In this document: one piece after another, positions 53,696 to 62,565 of the stretch
Layout: every line of letters starts with the position of its first letter
Numbering within the stretch: the first letter of the stretch is position 1
Assembly (NCBI RefSeq): GCF_019968905.1
Contig: NZ_CP079946.1
Coordinates: 620,001 to 684,000 of the forward strand
Source of the DNA: Corallococcus sp. EGB
GTDB lineage: Bacteria; Myxococcota; Myxococcia; Myxococcales; Myxococcaceae
Length of the DNA: 64,000 bases
Reading direction: 5' to 3'
Notes under the pieces: model-generated
The model's database searches: none
The model's input: the letters and a program-made list of their open reading frames with translations, nothing else
Told to the model about the DNA's origin: nothing
Position numbers and translations under genes: made by a program

Positions 53696-55465
53696 ATGAG
53701 ACACCGCTTGAAGGCGTTTCTGTTGTGCGTCGGCGTGGGGCTGATGCCGCTCCTGGCTGGCTGTGATTCGAACGAGTGCGTGGACGCGTTCGACTGTCGC
53801 GACCAGGGGACCGCGCCCCAGGGCCAGACGTGGGCGTGCCAGGAATCGAAGTGCGTGACCCTCACCCTCACGCCCTCGAAGCCGGACGCGGGCGCCGACG
53901 CCGGCGTCACCCCTGACGCGGGGGGCGCCGATGCCGGCGTCACCGATGCCGGGACGGACGCGGGTGTCCCGGATGCGGGCGTGGATGCCGGGACAGGGAC
54001 CTTCGCCTACGTGCGCTTCGTCAACGCGCTCTACGAGGGCAACTTCGACGACGGCAACACGCCCTGGGACGCCGCGCGGTACCGGATGGATGTCTATTCG
54101 AGCGCCACCGCGCAGCCCCTGTTCGCGGCGGTGGAGCCGGGCGACACGGGCACCCGGGACTTCCTCGCGGTGGCGCCGGGCACGAAGCTCACGTTCTCCG
54201 TCCGAGGCGCGGGGACGGCGGCCTCCGGGCCCGCGCTGGCGACGACCGGCGAGGTGACGCTGGCGGAAGGGGACCGGCTGACGCTGATGGCCATTGGCGG
54301 CATGGCGAGCCAGGGCACGGCGGAGTTCAACGCGCCGAAGCTCCTGGCCCTGGCGGACCGCGACTTCGGCGCCGTGCCGTCCGGAGAGGTGCGCGTGCGC
54401 CACGTGACCGCGGATCAGACGATCGCGGACTTCTTCCCCCGCTTCCTCAAGACGGACCAGGGCGACGAGCTCCCCGAGGTCACGCCCTTCACGGCGGACC
54501 CGGAGGTGAAGGGCCGCGCCATCCCGGAGACGACCACCCGGCTGCTGGTGCGGGGCAGCATCGACGCCCCCGAGCCCTCGCAGAGCGGCGAGCTGGGCTA
54601 CACCCTGCCCGCCGGGGCGTTGGTGAAGGGACAGGCGTACTACGTCCTGTCTTCAGGAGACGACCGGCGCGCCATGAATGATCCGGGCGCCTCCTCGCTG
54701 CTGCTGCTCCCCGCCGGCAGGGACGGGGCGGTGCGCCTGAAGCGCGACCCGCTCTTGTACTTCTTCCACGCGCTCGCCTCGGGCGCCCCGCTGAGGGCCC
54801 TGAGCCAGGGCGTGCCCGTGGCGGCGGACTTCCGCTACGGCGCGGACCCCAAGCCGGGAGACGTGCCGGCCAGCGCGGCGGGCCACTCGCTGTCGTTCGT
54901 CCTCCAGTCGGACGGCACCACGTCCGTGCTGGACGGCATCCAGACGGGGCCGCTGGAGGCGGGCCGCCGCTACCTCGTCGTCGTGTCGGGCCAGGCGGGC
55001 GGGACGGGCGCGCTGGCGCCTCGGGCCTTCGTGGTGCCGGACTCCCTGCCTGTGGACGCGCAGGACGCGCGCGTGCGGTTCATCAACGCCTGCCCCACGT
55101 CCCCCGCGACGGGCGTCAGCCTGGGCTACTTCAACGTGGCAGGGGACGGCAGCAGCCGGGGCAACACCTTCACGCCCGTCATCCCGGACGTGGCGTACGG
55201 CGCGTCCGGCGGCCCCTCGGAGGGCGTGGCCTTCCCCGCGCCGACAGGCACCGACGTGACGGGCACCTACGCGTACTACGGCGTCCGGGGCACCGTGGGC
55301 GCTTCCACCGTGAACCGGTCCGTGAAGGGACAGCCCCTCGCCCGGCCTCACCTGTTCCTGCTGATGGGGGACTGGGCGGCGGGGCCCACGTTCCGCGCCT
55401 TCAACCTGCGCTCCAACACCTGGAGCGTGCTCACGCCCCGCGGCGACGCGCTCTTCCAGCCCTGA
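53696..55465 (+). CDS. DUF4397 lipoprotein with Asp-Ala-Gly linker
   Basis: A 589-aa lipoprotein (lipobox L-L-A-G-C near residue 22). A short Cys-rich segment (N-E-C-V-D-A-F-D-C-R, A-C-Q-E-S-K-C) is followed by a linker of repeated D-A-G units (about 65-100), a hallmark of myxobacterial surface lipoproteins. Then come repeated DUF4397-type beta domains with V-R-F-V-N-A-L and R-F-I-N-A-C-P starts. Cell-surface adhesion or assembly is a guess; no enzyme motif is seen. The ATG at 53696 is preferred to 53654 because a GAGGGGGAG site lies eight bases upstream. It follows the cytochrome gene by 50 bp. Confidence 0.8.
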   Translation: MRHRLKAFLLCVGVGLMPLLAGCDSNECVDAFDCRDQGTAPQGQTWACQESKCVTLTLTPSKPDAGADAGVTPDAGGADAGVTDAGTDAGVPDAGVDAGTGTFAYVRFVNALYEGNFDDGNTPWDAARYRMDVYSSATAQPLFAAVEPGDTGTRDFLAVAPGTKLTFSVRGAGTAASGPALATTGEVTLAEGDRLTLMAIGGMASQGTAEFNAPKLLALADRDFGAVPSGEVRVRHVTADQTIADFFPRFLKTDQGDELPEVTPFTADPEVKGRAIPETTTRLLVRGSIDAPEPSQSGELGYTLPAGALVKGQAYYVLSSGDDRRAMNDPGASSLLLLPAGRDGAVRLKRDPLLYFFHALASGAPLRALSQGVPVAADFRYGADPKPGDVPASAAGHSLSFVLQSDGTTSVLDGIQTGPLEAGRRYLVVVSGQAGGTGALAPRAFVVPDSLPVDAQDARVRFINACPTSPATGVSLGYFNVAGDGSSRGNTFTPVIPDVAYGASGGPSEGVAFPAPTGTDVTGTYAYYGVRGTVGASTVNRSVKGQPLARPHLFLLMGDWAAGPTFRAFNLRSNTWSVLTPRGDALFQP

Positions 55466-55487
55466 GCCTCCCGCCTCGCGGACAGCA

Positions 55488-55524
55488 CGACGCCCGCCTG
55501 GGAGCTCCTCCCGGGCGGGCGTCG
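55488..55524. terminator. Large hairpin between convergent genes
   Basis: CGACGCCCGCC (55488-55498) pairs perfectly with GGCGGGCGTCG (55514-55524). The loop contains GGGAG and CTCCC, which extend the stem. There is no clear T run on either side, so it may act as a bidirectional, factor-assisted terminator for the DUF4397 gene and the convergent gene at 55560. Confidence 0.55.
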
Positions 55525-55559
55525 GTGCTTCAGGGCCTGGTATGGAACGGGCGGAGGGA

Positions 55560-56063
55560 CTACAGCACCTTCACCGGCACTTCCTTGAGCACCTGGTCGC
55601 CGCGCATGATGGTCACGGTCCACGCGCCGGCCTTGGGCAGCCGCACGCCGGTCCACTGACGGGCGCGCCAGCCCTCGCCCTTCACCTTCACGTCCTTCGT
55701 CTCGCGCACGGTGTTGCCCTGCTTCACCTGCACCGTCAGGTCCTCGATGGAGTCCCCCTGGGGCACCAGGTAGCTCTGCCACAGCATCACGTTGGTGCCC
55801 GCCTTGACGCCCTCGGGGCCCACCTCGGCGGTGCACTCGTACTTGTTGGGGCCGTCCTTGGCCACGTCCGTGCAGAGCTTGGCCTCCACCAGCACGGGGC
55901 CCTGGCCCTGGCCCTTGTAGAAGTAGTTCCAGGTGTCGCGCACCGCGTCCGCGCTGGGGGCCTTCACGGACTCCGCCGCGGGCGCCGCCGCATCCTGCGC
56001 ACCCGCCACCGCCGCCACACCCAGCACCGCGCACAGCACGCTTCCGTTGATCAGGCTCTTCAT
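55560..56063 (-). CDS. Secreted protein of unknown function (167 aa)
   Basis: A 167-aa exported protein with a signal peptide ending G-A-Q-D near residue 23. The mature part contains A-V-R-D-T-W-N-Y-F-Y-K-G-Q-G-Q-G-P, a single Cys pair (K-L-C-T-D, Y-E-C-T-A), and beta strands ending V-T-I-M-R-G-D-Q-V-L. It looks like a small Ig-like or beta-sandwich secreted protein without catalytic features. The start at 56063 is the first with a full signal peptide; the longer frame to 56195 lacks one. It is downstream of the AtoE-type gene on the same strand. Confidence 0.65.
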   Translation of the reverse strand: MKSLINGSVLCAVLGVAAVAGAQDAAAPAAESVKAPSADAVRDTWNYFYKGQGQGPVLVEAKLCTDVAKDGPNKYECTAEVGPEGVKAGTNVMLWQSYLVPQGDSIEDLTVQVKQGNTVRETKDVKVKGEGWRARQWTGVRLPKAGAWTVTIMRGDQVLKEVPVKVL

Positions 56064-56198
56064 GTCTTGGGGTCCCCTCTTGAATGGTGAAGGCGGCCGG
56101 CCCACGTCCGGCCCCTCGGTGTGCGTGTCTACCATGGAACATTCCACGCCATTTCCCGCGTCCCGGGAAGCCCCGGCCCCGCCGCGCCGCGCCATCCC

Positions 56199-57545
56199 TC
56201 ATCCGAACAGGAAGAAGCCCAGCGTCACCAGCGGCAGGTACGCGAGGAAGGCCACCAGCAGGAAGCCGAGGATGTCCTTGAACTCCAAGCGGGCCACGGC
56301 CAGGAGCGGCAGCGCCCAGAAGGGCTGGATGAGGTCCGTGGCCATGTCGCCCCACGCGTACGCCAGCACCACCTTCTCCGGCGCCACGCCCAGGCGGCCG
56401 GCCGCGTCCAGCAGGTAGGGCGCTTCGATGGCCCACTTGGATCCGCCCGAGGGCACGAAGTAGTTCACCACGCCGCTGTAGAGGTACACGATGGCCGGGA
56501 AGGTCTTCTGCGTGGACAGCGACACGAAGAGCTCCCCGATGCGGTCCGTGAGCCCCGTGGCCTTGAAGATGCCGTAGATGCCCGCGTACAGCGGGAACTG
56601 GAGCACGATGCCGTGCAGCACGCTCGCGGCCTCCTCGCTCGCCTTGAGCAGCCGGGCGGGCGTGCCGTGCAGCAGCACCGCCAGCGTGAGGAAGGTGAAG
56701 TTCACCACGTTGAGGTTGAGCGCCTTCCAGCCGCCGTTGAGCCACAGGTGCCGCGCGAACCACAGGAGGCCCAGCACGCCGAAGAGGGCGTTGAGCAGCC
56801 ACGCGTGGTCCAACCACTCCGCGGGGCTCGACCTCCCCTGAGGCTTCTTGGGCGGGACGAAGTCGCCCAGCTTCTCCAGCACGGCGGGCTCCACCCGCAC
56901 GGTGCGCTCCGGTGATGGATGGAGCGCCCACGCCAGCGCCGTGAGCAGCGCCACCGTGGCCAGCGTGAGGCCCACGTTGAAGGGGGAGAAGAGCGTCCGG
57001 TCGATGGGGATGACCCCCAGCTGCTTCTCCAGGAAGTGGCCCGGCGTCGCCACGAGCAGCGGGGCGGAGGCGGACAGGCCCGCGTGCCACGTGGCGCCCA
57101 GCCCGAAGTAGGCGCACGCCACCAGCAGCCGGTAGTCCACGTCCGGGCGCCTGCGCGCGATGAAGCGCACCAGCATGGCGCTGGCCACCAGCGACAGGCC
57201 CCAGTTGAAGTACGCGAGCGCCATGGACACCGCCGCCATCAGCGCGGTGGCGCTCCGGGGGCTGCCGGGCAGGCTGGCGACCTTCTCCAGCAGCGCCTTC
57301 ACCGGCGCGGTGAGCGCGAGCAGGTAGCCGGTGAACATCACCAGCGCCATCTGCATGGAGAAGGTGAGCAGCTCCCAGAAGCCGCCCCCCCACGCGTCCA
57401 GCACCGCGGGCGGCGCGGCGCCCACCCAGCCCAGGGCCAGCGCCATGGTGAGCAGGGTGAGCAGCACCGCGATGGCGAAGGCGCTGGGGACGAAGCGCGC
57501 GGAGAAGCGGCCCAGGCCTTCAGCGAACCGGACGAGGGTTTCCAC
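56199..57545 (-). CDS. Short-chain fatty acid transporter (AtoE family)
   Basis: A 448-aa inner-membrane permease with about ten or more hydrophobic helices, matching the AtoE/TIGR00366 family that imports short-chain fatty acids such as acetoacetate or butyrate. Recognisable stretches are M-A-L-V-M-F-T-G-Y-L-L-A-L-T, F-N-W-G-L-S-L-V-A-S-A and F-V-P-S-G-G-S-K-W-A-I-E near the C-terminal half. The frame continues upstream to 57701, but that part is not family-like; GTG 57545, with GGAG upstream, was chosen. It is divergent from the KaiC-like gene. Confidence 0.88.
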   Translation of the reverse strand: METLVRFAEGLGRFSARFVPSAFAIAVLLTLLTMALALGWVGAAPPAVLDAWGGGFWELLTFSMQMALVMFTGYLLALTAPVKALLEKVASLPGSPRSATALMAAVSMALAYFNWGLSLVASAMLVRFIARRRPDVDYRLLVACAYFGLGATWHAGLSASAPLLVATPGHFLEKQLGVIPIDRTLFSPFNVGLTLATVALLTALAWALHPSPERTVRVEPAVLEKLGDFVPPKKPQGRSSPAEWLDHAWLLNALFGVLGLLWFARHLWLNGGWKALNLNVVNFTFLTLAVLLHGTPARLLKASEEAASVLHGIVLQFPLYAGIYGIFKATGLTDRIGELFVSLSTQKTFPAIVYLYSGVVNYFVPSGGSKWAIEAPYLLDAAGRLGVAPEKVVLAYAWGDMATDLIQPFWALPLLAVARLEFKDILGFLLVAFLAYLPLVTLGFFLFG

Positions 57546-57630
57546 GGTGTGAGGGCTCCAGGCGGTCAGGAGGGCCCCGGCGCGAATCTCCCAGGGCGAC
57601 ACCCCGGGTTTTACGGTATGAGCAGTCGGT

Positions 57631-59103
57631 ATGTCCCCTAGCGAGCAGCACCCCCCTGTCTTCGATCGCATCGCGACGGGGGTCCCCGGGCTGGACCCCA
57701 TCCTGGGCGGTGGCCTGGTGGCCTCAGGCGTCTACATCGTGGTGGGGGAGCCCGGCGCGGGGAAGACCATCTTCGCCAACCAGCTGTGCTACTCGCAGGC
57801 GCGCCAGGGCACCCGCTGCCTGTACGTGACGCTGCTGGCCGAGTCGCACTCGCGCATGCTGGCGAACCTGCGCAGCATGTCGTTCTTCGACGCCGCCCAG
57901 CTGCCCCAGCGCATCTACTACGTCAGCGGCTTCCGCATGCTGGAGGAGCAGGGGCTGCCGGGGCTGCTGGAGCTGCTGCGCCGGGAGATGCGCAACCACG
58001 GCGCGGGCATCCTGGTGCTGGACGGCCTGGTGCAGGCGCAGGAGGCCGCGGGCAGCAGCCGCGACTTCAAGAAGTTCATCCACGAGCTCCAGGTGTCCGC
58101 CGGCCTGTCGCGCTTCACCGCGCTCCTGCTCACCAGCAGCGTGGGCCCCACCGTGCACCCGGAGTACACCATGGTGGACGGCATCCTGGAGCTGCGCGAG
58201 CGCACCGCGGCCATGCGCTCCTGGCGTGAGCTGCAGGTGCGCAAGTTCCGGGGCAGCGCCAGCCTCAACGGCGCGCACCACTTCCGCATCTCCGACGCGG
58301 GCCTGGAGGTGTTCCCCCGCCTGGAGACCATGGTCAGCCGCGCGCAGCCGCCGGACTGGGGCACGCAGCGCGTGAGGTTCGGCGTGCCCACGCTGGACGC
58401 CATGATTCCGGAGGGCATCGCCGCCGCGTCCACCACGCTGGTGATGGGCCCCCCGGGCTGCGGCAAGACCATTCTTGGCGCCAGCCACCTGGCGGAGGGG
58501 CTGCGGCTGGGCGAGCCCTGCCTGATGATGAGCTTCTACGAGGGGCCGGACCGGCTGCTGCACAAGGCGGCCAACGTGGGGCTGGCGCTGGGCAGCGCGG
58601 TGAAGGACGGCCGGCTGGTGCTCCAGTGGAACATGCCCGCCGAGTGCAACCTGGACCTGGTGGCGCACGCGATGCTGGAGGACGTGCGCAGACGCGGCGT
58701 GAAGCGCCTGTTCGTGGACGGGCTGAGCGCCATGGTGGAGACCACCCACGAGCCGGCGCGCATCAGCCCTTTCTTCGCCGCGCTCACCCAGGAATTGCGA
58801 CGCCACGGGGTGACCACCGTCTTCACGCTGGAGACGCCGCGCCTCTTCGGCCCGGACATGGACGTGCCCCTGGGCACGGGCCTGTCCGGCGTGGCGGAGA
58901 ACCTGCTGTTCATGCGCCACCTGGAACTCAATGGCCGCCTGCGGCGGCTGCTCTCCATCTTCAAGCTGCGCGACGCGGACTATGATCCGACGCTGCGCGA
59001 GTTCCACATCACCTCCCAGGGAATCGAAATCCAGCCGCCCTTCCAGCCGGCGCCCGAGTTGCTGCTCACCGGCATCGCCCGCTTCCCGGGCAACCACTCC
59101 TGA
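57631..59103 (+). CDS. Dual-domain KaiC-like ATPase
   Basis: A 490-aa RecA/KaiC-superfamily protein with two P-loop domains. The first Walker A is G-E-P-G-A-G-K-T at residues 39-46 with Walker B I-L-V-L-D-G; the second is G-P-P-G-C-G-K-T at 273-280 with L-F-V-D-G-L. The K-F-R-G and L-R-D-A-D-Y segments are typical of the family. Myxobacteria lack a Kai clock; such proteins usually act as ATP-dependent switches in two-component networks. It is followed after 14 bp by a single-domain response regulator, which supports a joint signalling role. Confidence 0.9.
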   Translation: MSPSEQHPPVFDRIATGVPGLDPILGGGLVASGVYIVVGEPGAGKTIFANQLCYSQARQGTRCLYVTLLAESHSRMLANLRSMSFFDAAQLPQRIYYVSGFRMLEEQGLPGLLELLRREMRNHGAGILVLDGLVQAQEAAGSSRDFKKFIHELQVSAGLSRFTALLLTSSVGPTVHPEYTMVDGILELRERTAAMRSWRELQVRKFRGSASLNGAHHFRISDAGLEVFPRLETMVSRAQPPDWGTQRVRFGVPTLDAMIPEGIAAASTTLVMGPPGCGKTILGASHLAEGLRLGEPCLMMSFYEGPDRLLHKAANVGLALGSAVKDGRLVLQWNMPAECNLDLVAHAMLEDVRRRGVKRLFVDGLSAMVETTHEPARISPFFAALTQELRRHGVTTVFTLETPRLFGPDMDVPLGTGLSGVAENLLFMRHLELNGRLRRLLSIFKLRDADYDPTLREFHITSQGIEIQPPFQPAPELLLTGIARFPGNHS

Positions 59104-59117
59104 CCCCCAGAGGACCC

Positions 59118-59507
59118 GTGGTTCCCGCGACCGAGACCGTGCTGGTGGTGGACGACGAACAGGGCATCCTGGAGGCGCTCGCGGACCTTCTCAGGGAGGA
59201 GGGCTACCGCGTGCTCACGGCGTCCCATGGCCGCGAGGCCCTGGAGCGCATGTCGGAGGTGAAGCCGGACCTGGTGCTCACGGACTGGATGATGCCCGTG
59301 CTGGACGGCCCCGCGCTCATCGAGCGCCTCCAGCAGGACCCGGCGCTGCGCCACATCCCCGTGCTGGGCATGAGCGCGGTGGACGTCAACGGCCTCAAGC
59401 GCCTGTACCCGGGCATGGAGTTCCTCCAGAAGCCGTTCGACATCCGAGCCCTGATGAAGCTGGTGCGCAGGGCCCTGGACGCGAATCCCCGCGTCCGGGG
59501 AGGGTGA
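59118..59507 (+). CDS. Single-domain response regulator (CheY-like)
   Basis: A 129-aa receiver domain without an output module. The acidic pocket is V-D-D-E (residues 11-14), the phospho-acceptor is Asp56 in L-T-D-W-M-M-P, and the switch Lys is in F-L-Q-K-P-F. GTG 59118 follows AGAGGA. It lies 14 bp after the KaiC-like gene and 32 bp before a hypothetical gene, so it is probably co-transcribed. It could relay phosphate from the KaiC-associated or an orphan histidine kinase; the kinase is not identifiable here. Confidence 0.93.
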   Translation: MVPATETVLVVDDEQGILEALADLLREEGYRVLTASHGREALERMSEVKPDLVLTDWMMPVLDGPALIERLQQDPALRHIPVLGMSAVDVNGLKRLYPGMEFLQKPFDIRALMKLVRRALDANPRVRGG

Positions 59508-59539
59508 GGCGCACCACCCGCGTGCCCGGAGGGTCCGCC

Positions 59540-60361
59540 ATGTTCCACCTGCTCAAGTTGGGTCCGGTGCCCCTCTCCATGGGCACCACCGGCGTCTATC
59601 TGCGCATCGGCGGGTCCGGCGACCCGTCCGCCCCCGTCTTCGAACAGACGGACGAGGCCGGCGTGCGCGCGCTCCTGGCCGGCGTGGAGCCGTCCCAGGT
59701 GGCGTGCGAGCCCGCCCTGGCGGACGCCGCGGAGGCGCTGGGCCTGGCCGTGGCGCCCCCGTCCACCGCGGCGCTCTCCGCCCGGGCCGCCATCGCCACC
59801 TTCCTCGCGTGGGGCCAGCTGGGCGTGTCCGGGCTGGGCAGCGACAAGGCGCTGCTCTTCGTCCAGGCCGCCACCGAGTTCTGGGACGCGCAGCCCTGGG
59901 CGCACTGGGACGACAGCCAGGCCTTCACCGTGGAGGTGACGGGCGCGCACGAGCACACCTACGAGGGCTGCGTCTTCCATCACGACGAGGACGGCCCCTC
60001 GGGCTTCGCCCTCTACCTGTCCCCCGGCTCACTGGGGCGGCTGCTGGAGCTCCAGGTGCATGGCGCCGACAAGGCGGCCCAGTCCCTGCCCGCCATCACC
60101 GTGTCGCTGGAGTCCCGCCCCGCCTACGCCGTGGAGGCGCTGTCCGCCGCCGGCCGCGTGCCCCGGCTGCCCCTGCCCGTGAAGGCCGGTCCCCAGGGGC
60201 TCTCCGTGCCCTCCAGCCTGGAGTCCCTCATCCTGGTGGCCGCCCTGCGCGCCGTGGCCCGGCTGTCCCCAGCCCAGCCAGAGGCCCTGAGCAGCATGGT
60301 GGCCGGCGACGCCCACATGGACGTCCGCGTGCGCGCCCCCGCCCCCCGGGTGCGTAACTAG
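59540..60361 (+). CDS. Hypothetical protein in the KaiC-like operon
   Basis: A 273-aa protein with no recognised family. It begins M-F-H-L-L-K-L-G-P-V-P-L-S-M-G-T and contains acidic and aromatic segments (W-D-D-S-Q-A-F-T-V-E, H-H-D-E-D-G-P-S-G-F). There are no signal peptide, membrane helix or repeats. The ATG at 59540 has CGGAGGG upstream and 32 bp separate it from the response regulator gene, so it is likely part of the same signalling operon. It may bind one of the two upstream proteins. Confidence 0.6.
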   Translation: MFHLLKLGPVPLSMGTTGVYLRIGGSGDPSAPVFEQTDEAGVRALLAGVEPSQVACEPALADAAEALGLAVAPPSTAALSARAAIATFLAWGQLGVSGLGSDKALLFVQAATEFWDAQPWAHWDDSQAFTVEVTGAHEHTYEGCVFHHDEDGPSGFALYLSPGSLGRLLELQVHGADKAAQSLPAITVSLESRPAYAVEALSAAGRVPRLPLPVKAGPQGLSVPSSLESLILVAALRAVARLSPAQPEALSSMVAGDAHMDVRVRAPAPRVRN

Positions 60362-60488
60362 TCGGAATCAGGTACCTCCTGCCGTGACGCACCCGGACCA
60401 GGCAGGCGGCCAGCCCGTGTAGAGCTGTGAACAACCGTCGTTGCCATAAAGGTTGATTCACAAAGTATCAGGGTCCATAGGTGGAGAC

Positions 60489-60896
60489 GTGACTGACGCC
60501 GGCCTTTCACCACGGGTCCAGCGCTTCCTCACGACGCACATCGATTCCATCGAGAAGCTGGAGGTGCTCCTCCTGCTTCGCGCCCGCACGGAGCGGGCGT
60601 GGACAGCGTCGGCGGTGGCCCTGGAGCTGCGTATCACCGAAGCCTCCGCGGCCCGCCGTCTGGCGGAGCTGAAGACGGGGGGGCTGCTTCTCCAGGATGG
60701 CGCAGCGGAGGGCGCCTACCGGTTCAGTCCCGGCCGGTCGGACGACGTGCAGTCCACGGCGGAGCTGGCGGCGGCGTACGCCGCGCGCCGGGTGAGCGTG
60801 ATTTCGTTCATCTTCTCACGCCCCATGGACCGGGTGAGGGGCTTCGCGGACGCGTTCGTGCTCAATAAGGACAAGGACGGCGACGACCATGGCTGA
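60489..60896 (+). CDS. Small winged-helix-like protein
   Basis: A 135-aa protein with a helical start (R-V-Q-R-F-L-T-T-H-I-D-S-I-E-K-L-E), followed by an HTH-like segment: L-R-I-T-E-A-S-A-A-R-R-L-A-E-L-K-T-G-G-L-L. That layout suggests a small transcription regulator or a truncated relative. The C-terminal part is amphipathic. Start choice: GTG 60489, with a close GGAG, fits better than a TTG at 60453. It overlaps the next gene by eight bases. Confidence 0.55.
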   Translation: MTDAGLSPRVQRFLTTHIDSIEKLEVLLLLRARTERAWTASAVALELRITEASAARRLAELKTGGLLLQDGAAEGAYRFSPGRSDDVQSTAELAAAYAARRVSVISFIFSRPMDRVRGFADAFVLNKDKDGDDHG

Positions 60897-61146
60897 GGCG
60901 GTCTACATCCTGTGTGGGCTGACGAGCGCGGCGTGCGCGCTGCTGCTCTTGCGCGCCTGGCGGCGCACGCGGATGCGGCTGCTGCTCTACAGCGGCCTGT
61001 GCTTCACGGTCTTCACCTTGAACAACGTGCTGCTCTTCGCGGACCTGGTGCTCATCCAGACGATGGACCTGTCGTTGGCGCGCACCGTCACGTCGCTCAT
61101 GGGAGCTGGCGTGTTGCTCTTTGGCCTCATCTGGGACGTGTCCTGA
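60889..61146 (+). CDS. DUF5985-type small membrane protein
   Basis: An 85-aa protein with three hydrophobic segments (about 5-22, 32-52, 65-83), beginning M-A-E-A-V-Y-I-L-C-G-L-T-S-A-A-C. It matches the DUF5985 pattern of paired small inner-membrane proteins. It overlaps the winged-helix-like gene by eight bases and is 13 bp before a second member of the same type, so the two may form a complex. Function unknown. Confidence 0.7.
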   Translation: MAEAVYILCGLTSAACALLLLRAWRRTRMRLLLYSGLCFTVFTLNNVLLFADLVLIQTMDLSLARTVTSLMGAGVLLFGLIWDVS

Positions 61147-61159
61147 AGGAGGGGACACC

Positions 61160-61435
61160 ATGTTGAAGACCCTGCTCGATGGCGCGGTGTTGATGGCGTA
61201 CCTGGCGTGCGCCCTGTTCTTCCTGCGCTTCTATCTCCAGTCGAAGGACCGGCTGTTCGCGCTGTTCTCCCTGGCCTTCACGCTGATGGGCGTGCACAAC
61301 CTGTTGGGCGCGCTGTTGGCGCCGACGTTGGATGCCGAGCGCATCCACTACCTGTACGTCGTGCGCCTGATGGCCTACCTGCTCATCCTGGGGGCCATCT
61401 GGGACAAGAACCGCGCGGGGCGCGGAGCCCGGTGA
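61160..61435 (+). CDS. Second DUF5985-type small membrane protein
   Basis: A 91-aa protein with three hydrophobic segments and a charged loop (L-Q-S-K-D-R-L-F-A-L-F), similar in layout to the previous 85-aa protein. AAGGAGGGG precedes the ATG at 61160. The basic end (K-N-R-A-G-R-G-A-R) suggests a cytoplasmic tail. Together with its neighbour and the winged-helix-like protein it forms a three-gene operon. Confidence 0.7.
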   Translation: MLKTLLDGAVLMAYLACALFFLRFYLQSKDRLFALFSLAFTLMGVHNLLGALLAPTLDAERIHYLYVVRLMAYLLILGAIWDKNRAGRGAR

Positions 61436-61467
61436 GATGCTGCGCCTCCTGACGGGAGGATTCCTTC

Positions 61468-62421
61468 ATGACCACGACCTCGCTTCCCCGCTTCACCCCG
61501 CGCCGCGCGTTGGGGCGCACGGGCTTCACCGCGACGGCGGTGGGCATTGGCGACCTGGCGGACCGCACGGTGCCGCGCGCGGAGCTGGTCGCCACGCTCG
61601 CGCGGGCCTTGGACGCGGGGCTCAACGTCATCGACACGGCGCCCGGCTACGAAGACGGCTTCAGTGAGGAGGTGGTGGGCGAGGCGCTGCGCGGCCGTCG
61701 CGAGGGGGTGTTCGTCATCGACAAGGTGGACGTGCTGGACGCGCCGGTGGCGCCGCAGGTGGAGGCGTCCCTCCAGCGGCTGGGCCTGCCGTCGGTGGAC
61801 CTGTTCGTGCTGCACGCGGTGAAGTCGCTGGCGCAGTGGGAGGAGCTGGCCCGGCCGGGCGGCGCGATGGAGCAGCTGGAGGCGTGCGTGGCGAAGGGGA
61901 AGGCGCGCTTCAAGGGCATCTCCTGCCACCACCCGGATGCGCTGGTGGCGGCGGTGCGGTCCGGGCGGTGCGACGTGGTGATGTTCCCGCTGGGGCCGTT
62001 CGTGGACGCGCGCTACGTGGAGCAGGTGCTGCCCCTGGCGCGGTCGCTCGGCGTGGGGGTGGTGTCCTTCAAGACGTTCGGTGCGGGCAAGCTGTTGGGG
62101 GACACGGAGGGCTACGGCCGGCCGCTCCAGGCGCGTCCGCGCGGCAAGGTCGGCTCCGGCGGCGAGGCGCGTGACACGCCCGTGCTGCCGCATCTGTCGG
62201 TGGCGGAGTGCGTGCGGTACACGCTGACGCTGGAGCCAGACGTGATGCTGATGGGGATGGGGTTCCCGAACGAACAGGACGCCGCGCTCCAGGCGGCCGC
62301 GGCCTTCCAGCCCCTGGACGCGCCGGGGATGCAGGCGGTGAGGGAGCGGGCGCACGCCGCCATCCAGGGGAAGGGGGCGGTGTGGTGGAACCCGCCTTCA
62401 CCCGAGGTCACGGCGCGCTGA
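61468..62421 (+). CDS. Aldo/keto reductase family protein
   Basis: A 317-aa NADPH-dependent oxidoreductase with the family TIM-barrel order: R-T-G-F-T-A-T-A-V-G-I-G-D-L-A near the start, A-L-D-A-G-L-N-V-I-D-T-A-P-G-Y with Asp and Tyr of the active site, D-K-V-D-V-L, and D-L-F-V-L-H-A-V. The catalytic tetrad Asp/Tyr/Lys/His is present in these segments. The substrate is unknown. It lies 32 bp after the small membrane proteins. Confidence 0.88.
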   Translation: MTTTSLPRFTPRRALGRTGFTATAVGIGDLADRTVPRAELVATLARALDAGLNVIDTAPGYEDGFSEEVVGEALRGRREGVFVIDKVDVLDAPVAPQVEASLQRLGLPSVDLFVLHAVKSLAQWEELARPGGAMEQLEACVAKGKARFKGISCHHPDALVAAVRSGRCDVVMFPLGPFVDARYVEQVLPLARSLGVGVVSFKTFGAGKLLGDTEGYGRPLQARPRGKVGSGGEARDTPVLPHLSVAECVRYTLTLEPDVMLMGMGFPNEQDAALQAAAAFQPLDAPGMQAVRERAHAAIQGKGAVWWNPPSPEVTAR

Positions 62422-62565
62422 GTCACCGTGGGGGCCGGCGGGTTGCCTGCCGGACACTCGCCGGGCGTCCGGTGGCCGCGGAGGCTTGTGGCAGGTCCTA
62501 GAGCGTCATTATCGGAATGCCCCATTGGTGAGGCGTCATCCCCGTGACGCCCTGGCCCGCGCTCC

